Below are positions 1-11,671 of a DNA stretch of 64,000 nt, piece by piece. This DNA comes from Actinomadura mexicana (GTDB lineage: Bacteria > Actinomycetota > Actinomycetes > Streptosporangiales > Streptosporangiaceae). The stretch lies in contig NZ_FZNP01000018.1 in assembly GCF_900188105.1 (NCBI RefSeq), positions 90,798 through 154,797 of the forward strand, in the 5' to 3' direction. The position numbers and the translations under genes were made by a program. The notes under the pieces are model-generated. The model saw nothing but the letters and a program-made list of their open reading frames with translations. It was not told the DNA's origin and did no database searches. Every line of letters starts with the position of its first letter. The stretch's first letter is position 1.

Positions 1-1040
1 TCGACAAGGACGTCGCGACCGTCGACCTCACGGGCCAGGCCCGCGGCGGCGACGTCGAGCGCATGTCGGCGCAGCTCTCGTGGACGATGCGGCAGCTCTC
101 GGAGATCAAGTCGTGGCGGCTGTCGATCGAGGGGAGGACCGTGGCCCCCGACGGCGCGGACGCCGCGCAGTCCGTGAACGGCTGGGAGGGCAACTCGCCC
201 GACGGCCAGGTGCCCACCGGGGGCGTCCAGCAGAGCGCCTACGTCGTCGGCCCCTCCGGCTTCCTCGGCACCCTGGAGAGCGACCGCGCCCAGCCCGTCG
301 TGACCGGCGCCGCCGGCCGCCTCTCCCGTCCCACCGTCGCCCCCGACCACCAGGAGTTCGCGGGTTTGAGCGCCGACGAGAGCCAGGTCCTCGTCGCCGC
401 CCCCGTCACCGGCCAGCCCGCGCCCCGCGTCCTGCTGACCGCGCGTCCCGGGGCCCACTTCACCGCGCCGACCTGGAGCCACGACGGCACCCTGTGGGTC
501 GTGGAGACGAAGAAGGACGAGTCCTCGCTGTGGGTGCGCAAGCGCGGCCGCCCGCCCGTCCGCGCCGCCCACTGGGGCCTCGGCGGCCGCGAGGTCCTCG
601 CCTTCCGCGTGGCCCGCGACGGCGTCCGCGCGGCCGTGATCGCCCGCGTGGACGGCCGCCCCCAGGTCCAGGTGGGACGCATAGTCCAGGCGGCCGGGGG
701 CGCCCTGGACGTCGGCTCCTTCCTGCCGGTGAGCTCGGAGCTCCAGGACGCCGTCGACCTCGCCTGGCGCGACTACGGCACCCTCGCCGTCCTGGGCCGC
801 GCCAAGCGCGACTCGCAGACCCTGCCGTTCCTGATGCCGATCAGCGGCAGCGCCATCACGTCCCTGGGGGTCGGCTCCCTCGGCGAGCCCCGCACGATCG
901 CCGCCGCCCCCGGCGCCCCGATCCTCATCGGCACCCGCTCGTCCGGCAGGGACCAGGTCTGCCGCCAGCGCTCCCCGAGCAACTCCTACAGCGCCTGGAT
1001 CTGCCCCACCCCCGCCAAGGACCCCGCCTACCCGGGCTGA
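1..1040 (+). CDS. lpqB: LpqB lipoprotein, C-terminal part (5' end outside window)
   Basis: The reading frame is open from base 3 and ends at TGA 1038-1040, giving 345 residues of a larger protein. The first residues (DVATVDLTGQARG) match the end of the GerMN domain, with the MSAQLSWTMRQL helix following. The rest is the repetitive beta-propeller-like half of LpqB, ending in a Cys-containing tail. In actinobacteria LpqB is a membrane-anchored lipoprotein that interacts with the sensor kinase MtrB and follows mtrAB, which should lie just upstream. comF follows, as in many actinomycetes. The missing N-terminus with its lipobox cannot be checked. Identification rests on family resemblance and neighbourhood and is fairly secure. 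Confidence 0.85.
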   Translation, partial: DKDVATVDLTGQARGGDVERMSAQLSWTMRQLSEIKSWRLSIEGRTVAPDGADAAQSVNGWEGNSPDGQVPTGGVQQSAYVVGPSGFLGTLESDRAQPVVTGAAGRLSRPTVAPDHQEFAGLSADESQVLVAAPVTGQPAPRVLLTARPGAHFTAPTWSHDGTLWVVETKKDESSLWVRKRGRPPVRAAHWGLGGREVLAFRVARDGVRAAVIARVDGRPQVQVGRIVQAAGGALDVGSFLPVSSELQDAVDLAWRDYGTLAVLGRAKRDSQTLPFLMPISGSAITSLGVGSLGEPRTIAAAPGAPILIGTRSSGRDQVCRQRSPSNSYSAWICPTPAKDPAYPG

Positions 1041-1182
1041 CGCCGCCCCCCAGGACGTGCCGCGACACGCCGAAGCGGCGTCACCATCGTCCGATCGCTC
1101 GCCCGCCGCTTGATCACTGAGAGTTGTCCACAGTTCGGGGAGTGCGGGGCGGTGGGCGGGCGCGCCCGGCATCGTCGGGGGC

Positions 1183-1848
1183 ATGAGCGTTCTCACCGAT
1201 CTGATCGACCTGCTTCTTCCGCAACGCTGCGCCGGGTGCGGGCATCACCCAGGGCTGCTGTGCGAAGCGTGCGCGCGCCCCTTGCGGGCGGCGGCGCGTC
1301 CGGCGGGGCAGGCGCCCGCCGGGCTGCCCCCTCCGTGGACCGTGGCGGCCTATGAGGGGCCGCTCCGCACGATCCTGGCCTCCTACAAGGAGCGCGGCCG
1401 CGCGGCGCTCGCCGTCCCGCTGGGGGAGGCCCTGGCGACGGCCGTCCATGCCGCCCTCCCGTCCGGCCCCGGCCCGCCGGTGGTGGTGTGGGTGCCGTCG
1501 GGGCGCGGAGCCGTGCGTCGACGCGGCCACGACCCCCTGCGGGGGGCGGTGGACGTCGCGGTCCGGCGGCTCCGCGCGGGCGGTGTTCCCGTGTCCGCGC
1601 TCGGCGCCCTGCGGCAGCGAGGGCGTGTCGCCGACCAGGCGGGGCTCTCGGCCAGGGAGCGGGCCGCCAACCTCGCGGGGGCCATCGAGGTGCGCGCCGA
1701 GGTCGCCGGGTGCCCCGTCCTCCTGGTGGACGACGTGGTCACGACGGGCGCCTCCCTGGCCGAGGCCGCGCGAGCCCTGCGGGCGGCCGGCGCGGACGTG
1801 ACCGGAGCGGCAACCATCGCGGCGACGCCCCGGCACCGGCTCTGGTGA
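1183..1848 (+). CDS. comF: ComF family phosphoribosyltransferase-like protein
   Basis: The protein is 221 residues, normal for ComF. A four-cysteine zinc-binding N-terminus (C16, C19, C27, C30) precedes a PRTase fold. The PRPP-binding loop VDDVVTTGA lies at residues 182-190. ComF proteins assist ssDNA handling in natural transformation in Firmicutes and Gram-negatives. In actinomycetes the gene is conserved next to lpqB and hpf, but its role is not established. It starts at ATG 1183, about 140 bases after lpqB, on the same strand and possibly in the same transcript. No defect is seen. Confidence 0.88.
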   Translation: MSVLTDLIDLLLPQRCAGCGHHPGLLCEACARPLRAAARPAGQAPAGLPPPWTVAAYEGPLRTILASYKERGRAALAVPLGEALATAVHAALPSGPGPPVVVWVPSGRGAVRRRGHDPLRGAVDVAVRRLRAGGVPVSALGALRQRGRVADQAGLSARERAANLAGAIEVRAEVAGCPVLLVDDVVTTGASLAEAARALRAAGADVTGAATIAATPRHRLW

Positions 1849-2501
1849 CTCCGTGTAGTGGCACTTGTCGGGCCTGTGTGTTGTGAGGGGACAGTGTGAA
1901 GTTAATCGAGTCACATTAGGACATGGGGCGGCAGGGATTTCGGAAACTCACCGTGGGGTCAGTCTCAGCTGACCTGGGCGGGCGTCAGGCCCGTGAGCGG
2001 CGCGCACACGGGGGTTTCGCCTCCGTGACGGGGCCCCGGAGAGGGGGCAGAAGACCCCGCTGAGGCAGTCAACGATGACGGTCAGTGAGTTTTTCCTCGC
2101 CGCACCCCCCTGACATTCGCGGCGTAAGGGGTTAGCGTTCCTGACATGGCACCCGCCCGGGTCCGTGGTTGCGTTGGATCGCAGTGCCCGTCAGGGGCAT
2201 GGCAGACGATCCGGCTAGCCGATGCCAGGCGCAGGCGAAACGGCCCACGTAAGGCGACTTCTCGTCGACCGATCACGGTGCGCCTTAGAGGTAAGTCCTG
2301 CCCCGTCGTGGGATCCGACATCCCCCGAAACGGGAGAAGGGCAGTAGTGGCGAAAGCGCCGCGAGCCCCTCAGCAGGCGGATGTGGGGACGAAGACCAGG
2401 TCGGCCGGGCGGGTGCGACCCACCGTCCTTTGGTACCCGTCCGGGGCTGTCAGGGGCCCCGGAACGGGCAGGAAACGTAACCGGGAGAAGGGGGGTCCCA
2501 C
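1849..2501 (+). ncRNA. 653-bp gene-free leader before hpf; possible raiA-type structured RNA
   Basis: No convincing gene lies between comF and hpf. From about 2140 to 2420 the + strand reads like folded RNA. GGCG-AAAG-CGCC forms a tetraloop hairpin near 2351. CCCG-AAA-CGGG near 2325 is a second small hairpin. Several short GC helices surround purine-rich linkers such as GGCGAAACGGCCCACG. A raiA RNA motif is known upstream of raiA/hpf genes in Firmicutes and Actinobacteria. Position and appearance fit that, but I could not align it to the consensus. The segment 1849-2100 shows nothing clear beyond GC-rich dyads. Confidence 0.35.
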
Positions 2502-3170
2502 GTGAACATCACCGTGAGGGGCCGGCACACCGACGTCAACGACAGGTTCCGTCGGCACGTCGACAGCAAACTCGCCAAGATCGAGCGGCTCGACCAGAAG
2601 GTCATCCGCGTGGACGTGGAGGTGTCAGAGGAACGCAACCCCCGCCTTGCCGACCAGCGCGAGCGAGTGGAGCTCACGATCCGCTCCCGCGGTCCGGTGA
2701 TCCGGGCCGAGGCCGCCGCCGACGACCGCTACGGAGCCCTCGACCTGGCGCTGGACAAGCTGGAGTCGCAGCTCCGCCGCGACGCGGAGCGGCGCAAGGG
2801 GCACGGCGCGAAGCACCACGGCAAGGGCCGCGCCAAGCTCGCCACGATGGAGACGCTCCCCGAGGCACTCCCCGCCGTCGCGTCCGAGACCGTCGAGTCG
2901 GCCGCACCGCCCGTGGAGGCCGAGGCCGAAACCGCGGGGGTGCCGCAGGAGGAGAACCTCGTCCCCATCCCCATGGACGGCGACGGCCCCCTCGTCGTCC
3001 GCGAGAAGTTCCATGAGGCCGAGCCGATGGGCATCGAGCAGGCCCTCTTCGAGATGGAACTCGTCGGCCACGACTTCTTCCTGTACCGCGACAAGTCGAC
3101 GGGGCACCCCTCGGTCGTCTACCGGAGGCGAGGCTGGGACTACGGAGTCATCAGGCTTGTCGAAGAGTGA
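2502..3170 (+). CDS. hpf: Ribosome hibernation promoting factor, long form
   Basis: This 222-residue protein is the long HPF/RaiA type. The N-terminal domain (about 1-105) contains the MNITVRGRHTDV strand and the basic surface that occupies the 30S decoding channel. An acidic Ala/Glu linker covers about 120-165. The C-terminal dimerisation domain (about 165-222) ends in RRRGWDYGVIRLVEE. Long HPF dimers pair 70S ribosomes into 100S particles in stationary phase or stress. ATG 2502 is preceded by GAGAAGGGGGG about 8 bases upstream, and a long leader precedes it. The neighbouring orphan response regulator and secA match the usual actinobacterial order. Confidence 0.93.
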   Translation: MNITVRGRHTDVNDRFRRHVDSKLAKIERLDQKVIRVDVEVSEERNPRLADQRERVELTIRSRGPVIRAEAAADDRYGALDLALDKLESQLRRDAERRKGHGAKHHGKGRAKLATMETLPEALPAVASETVESAAPPVEAEAETAGVPQEENLVPIPMDGDGPLVVREKFHEAEPMGIEQALFEMELVGHDFFLYRDKSTGHPSVVYRRRGWDYGVIRLVEE

Positions 3171-3431
3171 TGCGGTACTCGCGTCACGTCACCGCTCGAA
3201 CCATGTCATGATCTGAAAAGGCGCATCGGCCGACCGCGACGCGGCGCGTCCCGGGAACCTCCCGGGGCGCGCGGCGGTTAACCGGGAGACACCCCGGTCT
3301 GAAATCCCCCGGGTTCGTCCCCGGACCCCGTAGGTTCCCGAGGACGACCCGTAGGAGAACGACCCTCCGGCAGTTCCATATCGCTGAATAGTGAAGGGGG
3401 GAAGCGGCGTCTCCTCCACGCCGCGACTCTG

Positions 3432-4199
3432 GTGAGCGAGAAGCCCGAGACTCGCGACGCCGCGGCGGTACCCCGCCAGTCCGGCGCCGGCACCGCCCCC
3501 GCCGGCCGGGAGGCGAAAGCGCCGACCGGAGCGGCAGACCCCATCGGCGTGCTCATCGTCGACGACCACGCGCTGTTCCGCCGTGGCCTGGAGATGGTCC
3601 TCCAGGGCGAGGACGACATCGAGGTCATCGGCGAGGGCGGCGACGGGCAGCAGGCCGTGGAGATGGCCGGCGACCTGCTGCCGGACGTCGTCCTCCTGGA
3701 CATCCGGATGCCGCGCCGCAGCGGCATCGAGGCGTGCACCGCGATCAAGGACGCCGCGCCCAGCGCGAAGATCGTCATGCTGACCATCAGCGACGAGGAG
3801 GAGGACCTCTTCGAGGCGATCAAGGCCGGTGCCAGCGGCTACCTGCTCAAGGAGATCTCGATCGACGAGGTCCCGCAGGCCGTCCGCGCCGTGCACGGCG
3901 GCCAGTCGCTGATCAGCCCGTCGATGGCGTCCAAGCTCATCACCGAGTTCGCCTCGCTGGCCAAGCGCAGCGAGGAGCGCACCCAGCAGGTCCCCGCGCC
4001 CCGCCTCACCGAGCGCGAGATGGAGGTGCTGCGGCTCGTCGCGCGCGGCCTCGGCAACCGGGAGATCGCGCGCGAGCTGTTCATCTCCGAGAACACGGTG
4101 AAGAACCACGTGCGCAACATCCTGGAGAAGCTCCAGCTCCACTCCCGGATGGAGGCCGTCGTCTACGCCGTCCGCGAAAAACTCCTAGAGATCACCTGA
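3432..4199 (+). CDS. Orphan NarL/LuxR-type response regulator
   Basis: The protein is 255 residues. After a 36-residue Ala/Pro-rich tail, a receiver domain (about 38-155) carries D44/D45, phospho-acceptor D90 in VVLLDIRMP, and the conserved lysine in GYLLKEI. A LuxR-type helix-turn-helix covers about 190-250 (LTEREMEVLRLVARGL, then SENTVKNHV). No sensor kinase gene is adjacent. The same orphan regulator sits between hpf and secA in other actinomycetes, but its signal is unknown. I took GTG 3432 as start; a start nearer the receiver domain is possible because the first residues are low complexity. The upstream 260 bases show no clear promoter. Confidence 0.88.
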   Translation: MSEKPETRDAAAVPRQSGAGTAPAGREAKAPTGAADPIGVLIVDDHALFRRGLEMVLQGEDDIEVIGEGGDGQQAVEMAGDLLPDVVLLDIRMPRRSGIEACTAIKDAAPSAKIVMLTISDEEEDLFEAIKAGASGYLLKEISIDEVPQAVRAVHGGQSLISPSMASKLITEFASLAKRSEERTQQVPAPRLTEREMEVLRLVARGLGNREIARELFISENTVKNHVRNILEKLQLHSRMEAVVYAVREKLLEIT

Positions 4200-4210
4200 C
4201 CCAGAACGCC

Positions 4211-4239
4211 CCCCGGCCCATGCCACCACCGGGCCGGGG
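4211..4239 (+). terminator. GC hairpin after response regulator
   Basis: CCCCGGCCC (4211-4219) pairs with GGGCCGGGG (4231-4239) across an 11-base loop, 12 bases after the regulator stop. No U-run follows, as is common for actinobacterial terminators. The rest of 4240-4536 shows no gene. Confidence 0.6.
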
Positions 4240-4536
4240 CTCCGCCTGGCGAAGCCCTCCCCCGCGCGCCCGTGCCCCATGCGCCCCGGCGCGGTCACCA
4301 GCAAGGAGAGGACGACCAGCCCGGCCTATACCGCCGCGCGGTCGTGCCTCTACCCGGAGGCCAGGAAGCCTTCCGTGAGGGACGTCTACGGGGCGTGACC
4401 GTGCCGTACCCCGCGACGCTGCGCGCCCCGCGTGCCCCGCGTGGTCTGCGTGGCTTTGGGTGGTCGGGGCGGTTGCCTTGCGGGGAGGGCGACCGGCAAT
4501 CCGGGTTTGTCGGTGTTGTGCCGTAGCATCGCCGGC

Positions 4537-5850
4537 GTGGTGGAACTCAGCGCGGACGAGGCACGGCGGCTTCAGCTGCGCGCCCAGGGTTTTCTGGGGG
4601 CGCGTCCGAAGGGGGGCGTGCCGGCGATGCTGGAACGGCTCGGCGCCGTCCAGCTCGACACGATCTCGGTCCTGGCCCGGTCCCATGAGCTGGTGCCCTA
4701 CGCGCGCCTCGGGCCGGTCGGGCGCGACAAGATCGAGGCCGCCTACTGGGGCAGGCGCCGGGCCGTCGGGCCCGGAGCACGCCGCTCCGCGAAGCCCGCG
4801 CCTCCCGGACCGGCCACCGGCGGTCCTGCTCTCGGCGGTCCTGCTCTCGACGGTCCGGCTCTCGGCGGGGCGAGCGCCGACGGTTCGACCACCGGCGGGA
4901 CGTTCGAGTACTGGGCCCACGCCGCGTCCATCCTGCCCATGGCCGACTGGCCGCTGTTCGCGTTCCGGCGCCGCGCCTACCTGCGCCGCGGCTGGCGCTG
5001 GCACAAGGTGCCCGAGGGCGTCTGCGACGAGATCCGCGGCCGGCTCCGTGCGGACGGACCGCTCACCACCAAGGAGCTCGGCGGCGCCAAGGCCAGCGCC
5101 GACTGGTGGGACTGGAGCGACCACAAGATCGGCATCGAGTGGCTGCTGGACATCGGTGAGGTCGTCTGCGTCGAGCGGGTCGGCTGGCGCCGCGTGTACG
5201 ACCTCGCCGAACGCGCCGTCCCCGCCGGTCTCCTCGCGCTGGATCTCGACGACGACGCCTGCCTGACCGCCCTCGTCGCCCGCGCGGGACGGGCCCTCGG
5301 CGTGGCCACCCGCGGCGACCTCGCCGACTACTACCGGATCAAGCAGGACCAGGTCGACCGCGTGGTCGAGGCGGCCGGGCTCGTCCCCGTCGAGGTCGCG
5401 GGATGGGCTCAGCGCGCCTGGGCCGACCCCGGCGCGCTGGCCTCGCCGCCCAAGGGCAGGCACGTCACCGCGCTGCTCTCGCCCTTCGACTCCCTCGTCT
5501 GGGACCGCTCCCGCGCCTCGCGCGTGTTCGGCTTCGACCATCGCCTGGAGGCGTACGTCCCGAAGGCCAAGCGCGTCCACGGCTATTTCGCGATGCCGCT
5601 CCTGGCCGGCGGGCGCATCATCGGCCGCGTCGACCCCGCGCGGGAGGGCCGCACGCTCATCGCCCGCCAGGTGTCCTTGGAACCGTGGGCGACCCGCACG
5701 GCCGTCCGGACGGAGTCGTCGGCGACGGCCCTCGCCACCGCCCTGTGGCGCGCCGCTGCGTGGGTCGGCTGCGACGACGTCCGCGTAGAGCGCACCACCT
5801 TGCCCCCGATCCTCCTCAAAGCCGCTCTGAGCGCCACAGGCCCCTCGTAA
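4537..5850 (+). CDS. Winged-helix DNA-binding protein, YcaQ/crosslink-repair glycosylase family
   Basis: The protein is about 437 residues from GTG 4537. Family marks are the N-terminal SADEARRLQLRAQGF helix, QLDTISVLARSHELV, TFEYWAHAASILP, the central RIKQDQV segment, and LLSPFDSLVWDR followed by FGFDHRLEAYVPKAKR. E. coli YcaQ and Streptomyces AlkZ-type members unhook interstrand crosslinks. Which lesion this one handles is unknown. A Pro/Gly/Ala-rich stretch of roughly 45 residues is inserted between AYWGRR and TFEYWAH and contains 15-bp tandem repeats, so it is probably a lineage-specific loop. Upstream in-frame codons are non-conserved, so I prefer GTG 4537. Confidence 0.82.
   Translation: MVELSADEARRLQLRAQGFLGARPKGGVPAMLERLGAVQLDTISVLARSHELVPYARLGPVGRDKIEAAYWGRRRAVGPGARRSAKPAPPGPATGGPALGGPALDGPALGGASADGSTTGGTFEYWAHAASILPMADWPLFAFRRRAYLRRGWRWHKVPEGVCDEIRGRLRADGPLTTKELGGAKASADWWDWSDHKIGIEWLLDIGEVVCVERVGWRRVYDLAERAVPAGLLALDLDDDACLTALVARAGRALGVATRGDLADYYRIKQDQVDRVVEAAGLVPVEVAGWAQRAWADPGALASPPKGRHVTALLSPFDSLVWDRSRASRVFGFDHRLEAYVPKAKRVHGYFAMPLLAGGRIIGRVDPAREGRTLIARQVSLEPWATRTAVRTESSATALATALWRAAAWVGCDDVRVERTTLPPILLKAALSATGPS
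4819..4863 (+). repeat. 15-bp tandem repeat (3 copies) inside the YcaQ-like gene
   Basis: Three in-frame copies of GGCGGTCCTGCTCTC (4819-4833, 4834-4848, and 4849-4863 with two changes) encode GGPAL-type pentapeptides. Because 15 is a multiple of three, copy-number change keeps the frame. Confidence 0.9.
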
Positions 5851-5891
5851 GATCTACCCGGTCTGCGCTCAGGCTTCGAGTGCGAGTGCGA

Positions 5892-6049
5892 GGGGCCTTT
5901 TGGAAACGCGCAGCCGCTCGGTGCTCAGGTTCCGGACGCGGCAACGCGCGAGGGTGATGGGCCCAGGCCGGAGTCGTTGGCCGAGTCGGGGCCTTCTGAA
6001 ACGCGCAACCGCTTGGTGCTCAGGTTTCGGTAGGGCCAACGCGCGAGGG
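5892..6049. repeat. Diverged direct repeat of about 62 bp downstream of the YcaQ-like gene
   Basis: Copy 1 (5892-5954) and copy 2 (5988-6049) share GGGGCCTT.TG.AAACGCGCA.CCGCT.GGTGCTCAGGTT and end in CAACGCGCGAGGG, with scattered substitutions. They lie in the 306-bp gene-free gap 5851-6156 between converging genes. No coding or hairpin role is evident. This looks like an old local duplication. Confidence 0.8.
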
Positions 6050-6156
6050 CGGGCGGCGCCGAAAATCCGAGAAGCCGCCCGCCGAGACCGGCGGGCTCCC
6101 GCGGACGAGGAGCGGCCGGGGGCCGGGGGCGGCCGTCAGGGCTTCGGGCGAGGGGC

Positions 6157-6495
6157 TCAGCCGTGGGGGGTCTGCTGGGTGTCGGTCGCCACGGGGACGT
6201 CCAGGACCTCGCCGGCCTCGCCGCCGCGCCGCTTGTCGGACTGGGATCCGAACAGCGAGTAGTCGACGATCTCGGGGATGACGCGGGGCGCGTCCACGAC
6301 GACGTCGGAGAACAGGTGGACGACCCAGCTGACGAGCATGCCGAGCACGACGATGCCGGCGCCGGCCCAGAACATGACCCACAGGGGGCCCAGGCAGAGC
6401 CCGACGCCGCCCACCACGAATCCGATGAAGATGACGGTGACGGCGATCCACGAACTCGGCCGACCGGCGTGCGAACCGTGCGACTCTTCCGACAT
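6157..6495 (-). CDS. Small two-helix membrane protein (HGxxE/DUF6704-like)
   Basis: The protein is 112 residues. A short polar N-terminus rich in Ser/His/Glu (MSEESHGSHAG) is followed by two hydrophobic helices, about 15-37 (WIAVTVIFIGFVVGGVGLC) and 40-62, then a charged cytoplasmic tail. The gene is read away from secA, and a promoter region of about 180 bp separates the two. A small protein of this type beside secA is typical of actinomycetes. No biochemical function is known to me. AGGAGC lies just upstream of the ATG. Confidence 0.75.
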   Translation of the reverse strand: MSEESHGSHAGRPSSWIAVTVIFIGFVVGGVGLCLGPLWVMFWAGAGIVVLGMLVSWVVHLFSDVVVDAPRVIPEIVDYSLFGSQSDKRRGGEAGEVLDVPVATDTQQTPHG

Positions 6496-6677
6496 AGCGG
6501 CTCCTTCCTGAGGTGTGACACATCTTCTCCGGGGCCCCGTCCGTCAAACGGGGTGCCGTGTGGATTGCGCTCCGGAGTGACCTAGACCATTCTGGGTCTC
6601 GCCTACGATGGGCATCGTACGTGTGGTGTGCGCGCCGCCTGGAGCGGTGACCCACGATCTGCAAGGAGCCTTCGAGA

Positions 6678-9545
<2,868 letters not shown>

Positions 9546-9571
9546 GGCGCCCGCGAGCACGAGCAGGGCGC

Positions 9572-9611
9572 GCGGAAGCGGCCTCCCGAAGCCTCGGGAG
9601 GCCGCTTCCGC
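9572..9611 (+). terminator. Strong hairpin after secA
   Basis: An 18-bp perfect stem (9572-9589 with 9594-9611) closes the loop AGCC, 27 bases beyond the secA stop. It lies between converging genes and could act on both strands. Confidence 0.88.
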
Positions 9612-9633
9612 ATGTCAGGGCCGTTTTCGCGGG

Positions 9634-10104
9634 TCAGGCCGCGGTCGTCTCCAGCGCCGTGCAGCGCCACCGCCCCCGCGCGTGCTCCAGCCGCAGGGCC
9701 AGCGCGTGGACGCGTCCCGCCACGACCACCAGGGCGACCGCCTCGGCGACGGCGGGCGCCGGCCGTTGCGACCGCGTCGACAGCACCTTCGGCGGGACGA
9801 CCCGCCCGCCGCGCGCCCTCCGCCCGAGCTGGGCGGCGATCTCCCGGCACACCGCCGGGACGGCCACGAGCGACAGCTGGTGCGCCGGCCGCATCCCCGC
9901 CAGGACCTCCACGGCGAGCCGCACGGCCGCCTCCGCGACGGCCTGGACCTCCGCGTCCTCCCCGTCCGCCGGACGGACGAGCCGCAGCCCCGGCCCTCGG
10001 GGTGCGGGCCCCGCCACGGGCCGCAACGCCAGCGCACCCTGCACGGCGGGGACCGGACGGTACCGAACGAACCGAACTGCCCCGGTTCTGACCGGACGCA
10101 CCAT
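9634..10104 (-). CDS. Rv3235-like family protein
   Basis: The protein is 156 residues with an Arg/Pro/Val-rich N-terminus. The conserved core covers about 55-150: EVQAVAEAAVRLAVEVL, then HQLSLVAVPAVC, the basic RRARGGR segment, and ALALRLEHARGRWRCTALE at the end. This matches the Rv3235 family found immediately after secA and opposite in direction in mycobacteria and Streptomyces. Function is unknown. The start ATG 10104 has AGGAGG four bases upstream, a very good ribosome-binding site. A hairpin at 9572-9611 lies beyond its stop. Confidence 0.75.
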   Translation of the reverse strand: MVRPVRTGAVRFVRYRPVPAVQGALALRPVAGPAPRGPGLRLVRPADGEDAEVQAVAEAAVRLAVEVLAGMRPAHQLSLVAVPAVCREIAAQLGRRARGGRVVPPKVLSTRSQRPAPAVAEAVALVVVAGRVHALALRLEHARGRWRCTALETTAA

Positions 10105-10197
10105 GGAACCTCCTGAATCGCTTTTTGAAACAGGAGTCACGAAGCTTGTGGAAAATACGTCCTGACCGCATACGGCCGCTCCCGTAACGGGAATGAG

Positions 10198-10234
10198 AAA
10201 GGCGGCGGGACGCGAGGTGCGTCCCGCCGCCTTT
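10198..10234 (-). terminator. Bidirectional-type hairpin between EIIC and Rv3235-like genes
   Basis: AAAGGCGGCGGGACGC (10198-10213) pairs perfectly with 10219-10234 across a 5-base loop. A-rich and T-rich ends make it a good intrinsic terminator for the PTS EIIC gene on the minus strand. Confidence 0.85.
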
Positions 10235-10280
10235 CGGGAGCGAGTCCCGGGGTGCGGGGCCCGGGACTCGGGAAGGGGGC

Positions 10281-11648
10281 TCAGCCCGCCGGGGAGTCCT
10301 GCGCCTCGGCGGTGCCCTTGCGGCTCTTCTTCGGCTTCCCGCCGGCGAGTTCGGGGTCGGCGCCCGCGTCGACGGCCGTCGACTCCTCGTCCTCGGGTTC
10401 GCGTCCCGGGGTCGCGAAGTTGAACTTCGTGATCAGGAACTTGAAGATGAAGTAGTACAGGAAGAAGTACAGGACGCCCATGCCGAGGATGAGCCACAGC
10501 CCCTTGGTGTTGTCCTTCGAGGCGTTCAGCAGCAGGTCGATGCCGCCCGCGGAGAAGCCGAAGCCGAGCTGGGCGCCGGCCGCCTCCAGGACCGCCATCG
10601 AGATGCCGGTGAGGACGACGTGCACCCCGTACAGGACGGGCGCGACGAACATGAACGCGAACTCGATCGGCTCGGTGACGCCGGTGACGAACGCGGTGAG
10701 CGCGGCGGAGATCATGATGCCGCCGACCGCGGGGCGGCGGTGCGGGGGAGCGGCGCGCCAGATGGCGAGGGCCGCGCCGGGCAGGCCGAACATCAGGACG
10801 GGGAAGAACCCGGCGAGGAAGCCGCCCGCGTGCGGGTCGCCGGCCAGGTACCGGTTGATCTCGCCGTGCACGGTGCCGTCCGGGCCGTTGTAGGAGCCGA
10901 ACACGAACCAGATCAGCGAGTTCGGGATGTGGTGCAGGCCGAACGGCAGCAGCAGGCGGTTGATGACGCCGTAGATGCCGGCGCCGGCCGCGCCCGCGCC
11001 GGTGATCCAGTTGCCGAAGTCGGTCAGCCAGCTGCCGAACACCGGCCAGATGAAGCCGATCAGCACGCCGAGCACCAGGGCGGCGAGCGCCGTGATGATC
11101 GGGACGAACCGCCGGCCGCCGAAGAACGCCAGGTAGGTGGGCAGCTTCACCCGGTAGAAGCGCTGGTAGAGCAGTGCGGCGACGACGCCGATGAGGATGC
11201 CGCCGAGGACGTCGGTGGGGTTCTTGGCCCCGAAGTCGATGACCTCCTTGGGCGCCCCGTCCACCACCTTGGTGATCAGCACGTTGCCCTTGAGCTCGTC
11301 GCTGTGCGAGAACATGATCTTGGAGACCTGGTCGAACACCAGGTACCCGACCACGGCGGCGAGCGCGGTCGAGCCGTCGGACTTGCGGGCGAACCCGATC
11401 GCCACGCCGACCGCGAACAGCAGCGGCAGGTAGCTGAACAGGGCCTGGCCGGCGCCGCCGACGACCTCGGCGACGCGGTTCCAGCCGAGGCCGTCCGCGC
11501 CGAGCATGTCGGGCTGGCCGAACCGGAGCAGCAGGGCGGCGGCGGGCAGCACGGCGATCGGCAGCATCAGGCTGCGGCCGATCCGCTGCAGCACCGCGAG
11601 GGCGCTCGACCCTCGGCGCGGCGCGGAGTCCACTGTTGTCGCAGTCAT
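10281..11648 (-). CDS. nagE: PTS EIIC permease, N-acetylglucosamine/glucose family
   Basis: The protein is 455 residues with about ten hydrophobic segments and no fused EIIB or EIIA. It carries the EIIC substrate motif region GVTEPIEFAFMF and the LLPFGLHHIPNS loop typical of the glucose-glucosamine family. The cytoplasmic tail is Lys/Glu/Pro-rich. It moves GlcNAc across the membrane, receiving phosphate from EIIB at 14634. GlcNAc rather than glucose is inferred from the surrounding nag/mur genes. ATG 11648 has AGGAGGAAC upstream; the frame upstream of it is non-conserved. It is transcribed downstream of the DasR-like gene, separated by 23 bases, so both may share the operator-controlled promoter. 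Confidence 0.9.
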   Translation of the reverse strand: MTATTVDSAPRRGSSALAVLQRIGRSLMLPIAVLPAAALLLRFGQPDMLGADGLGWNRVAEVVGGAGQALFSYLPLLFAVGVAIGFARKSDGSTALAAVVGYLVFDQVSKIMFSHSDELKGNVLITKVVDGAPKEVIDFGAKNPTDVLGGILIGVVAALLYQRFYRVKLPTYLAFFGGRRFVPIITALAALVLGVLIGFIWPVFGSWLTDFGNWITGAGAAGAGIYGVINRLLLPFGLHHIPNSLIWFVFGSYNGPDGTVHGEINRYLAGDPHAGGFLAGFFPVLMFGLPGAALAIWRAAPPHRRPAVGGIMISAALTAFVTGVTEPIEFAFMFVAPVLYGVHVVLTGISMAVLEAAGAQLGFGFSAGGIDLLLNASKDNTKGLWLILGMGVLYFFLYYFIFKFLITKFNFATPGREPEDEESTAVDAGADPELAGGKPKKSRKGTAEAQDSPAG

Positions 11649-11671
11649 CGCGAGGTTCCTCCTCAGGGGTT

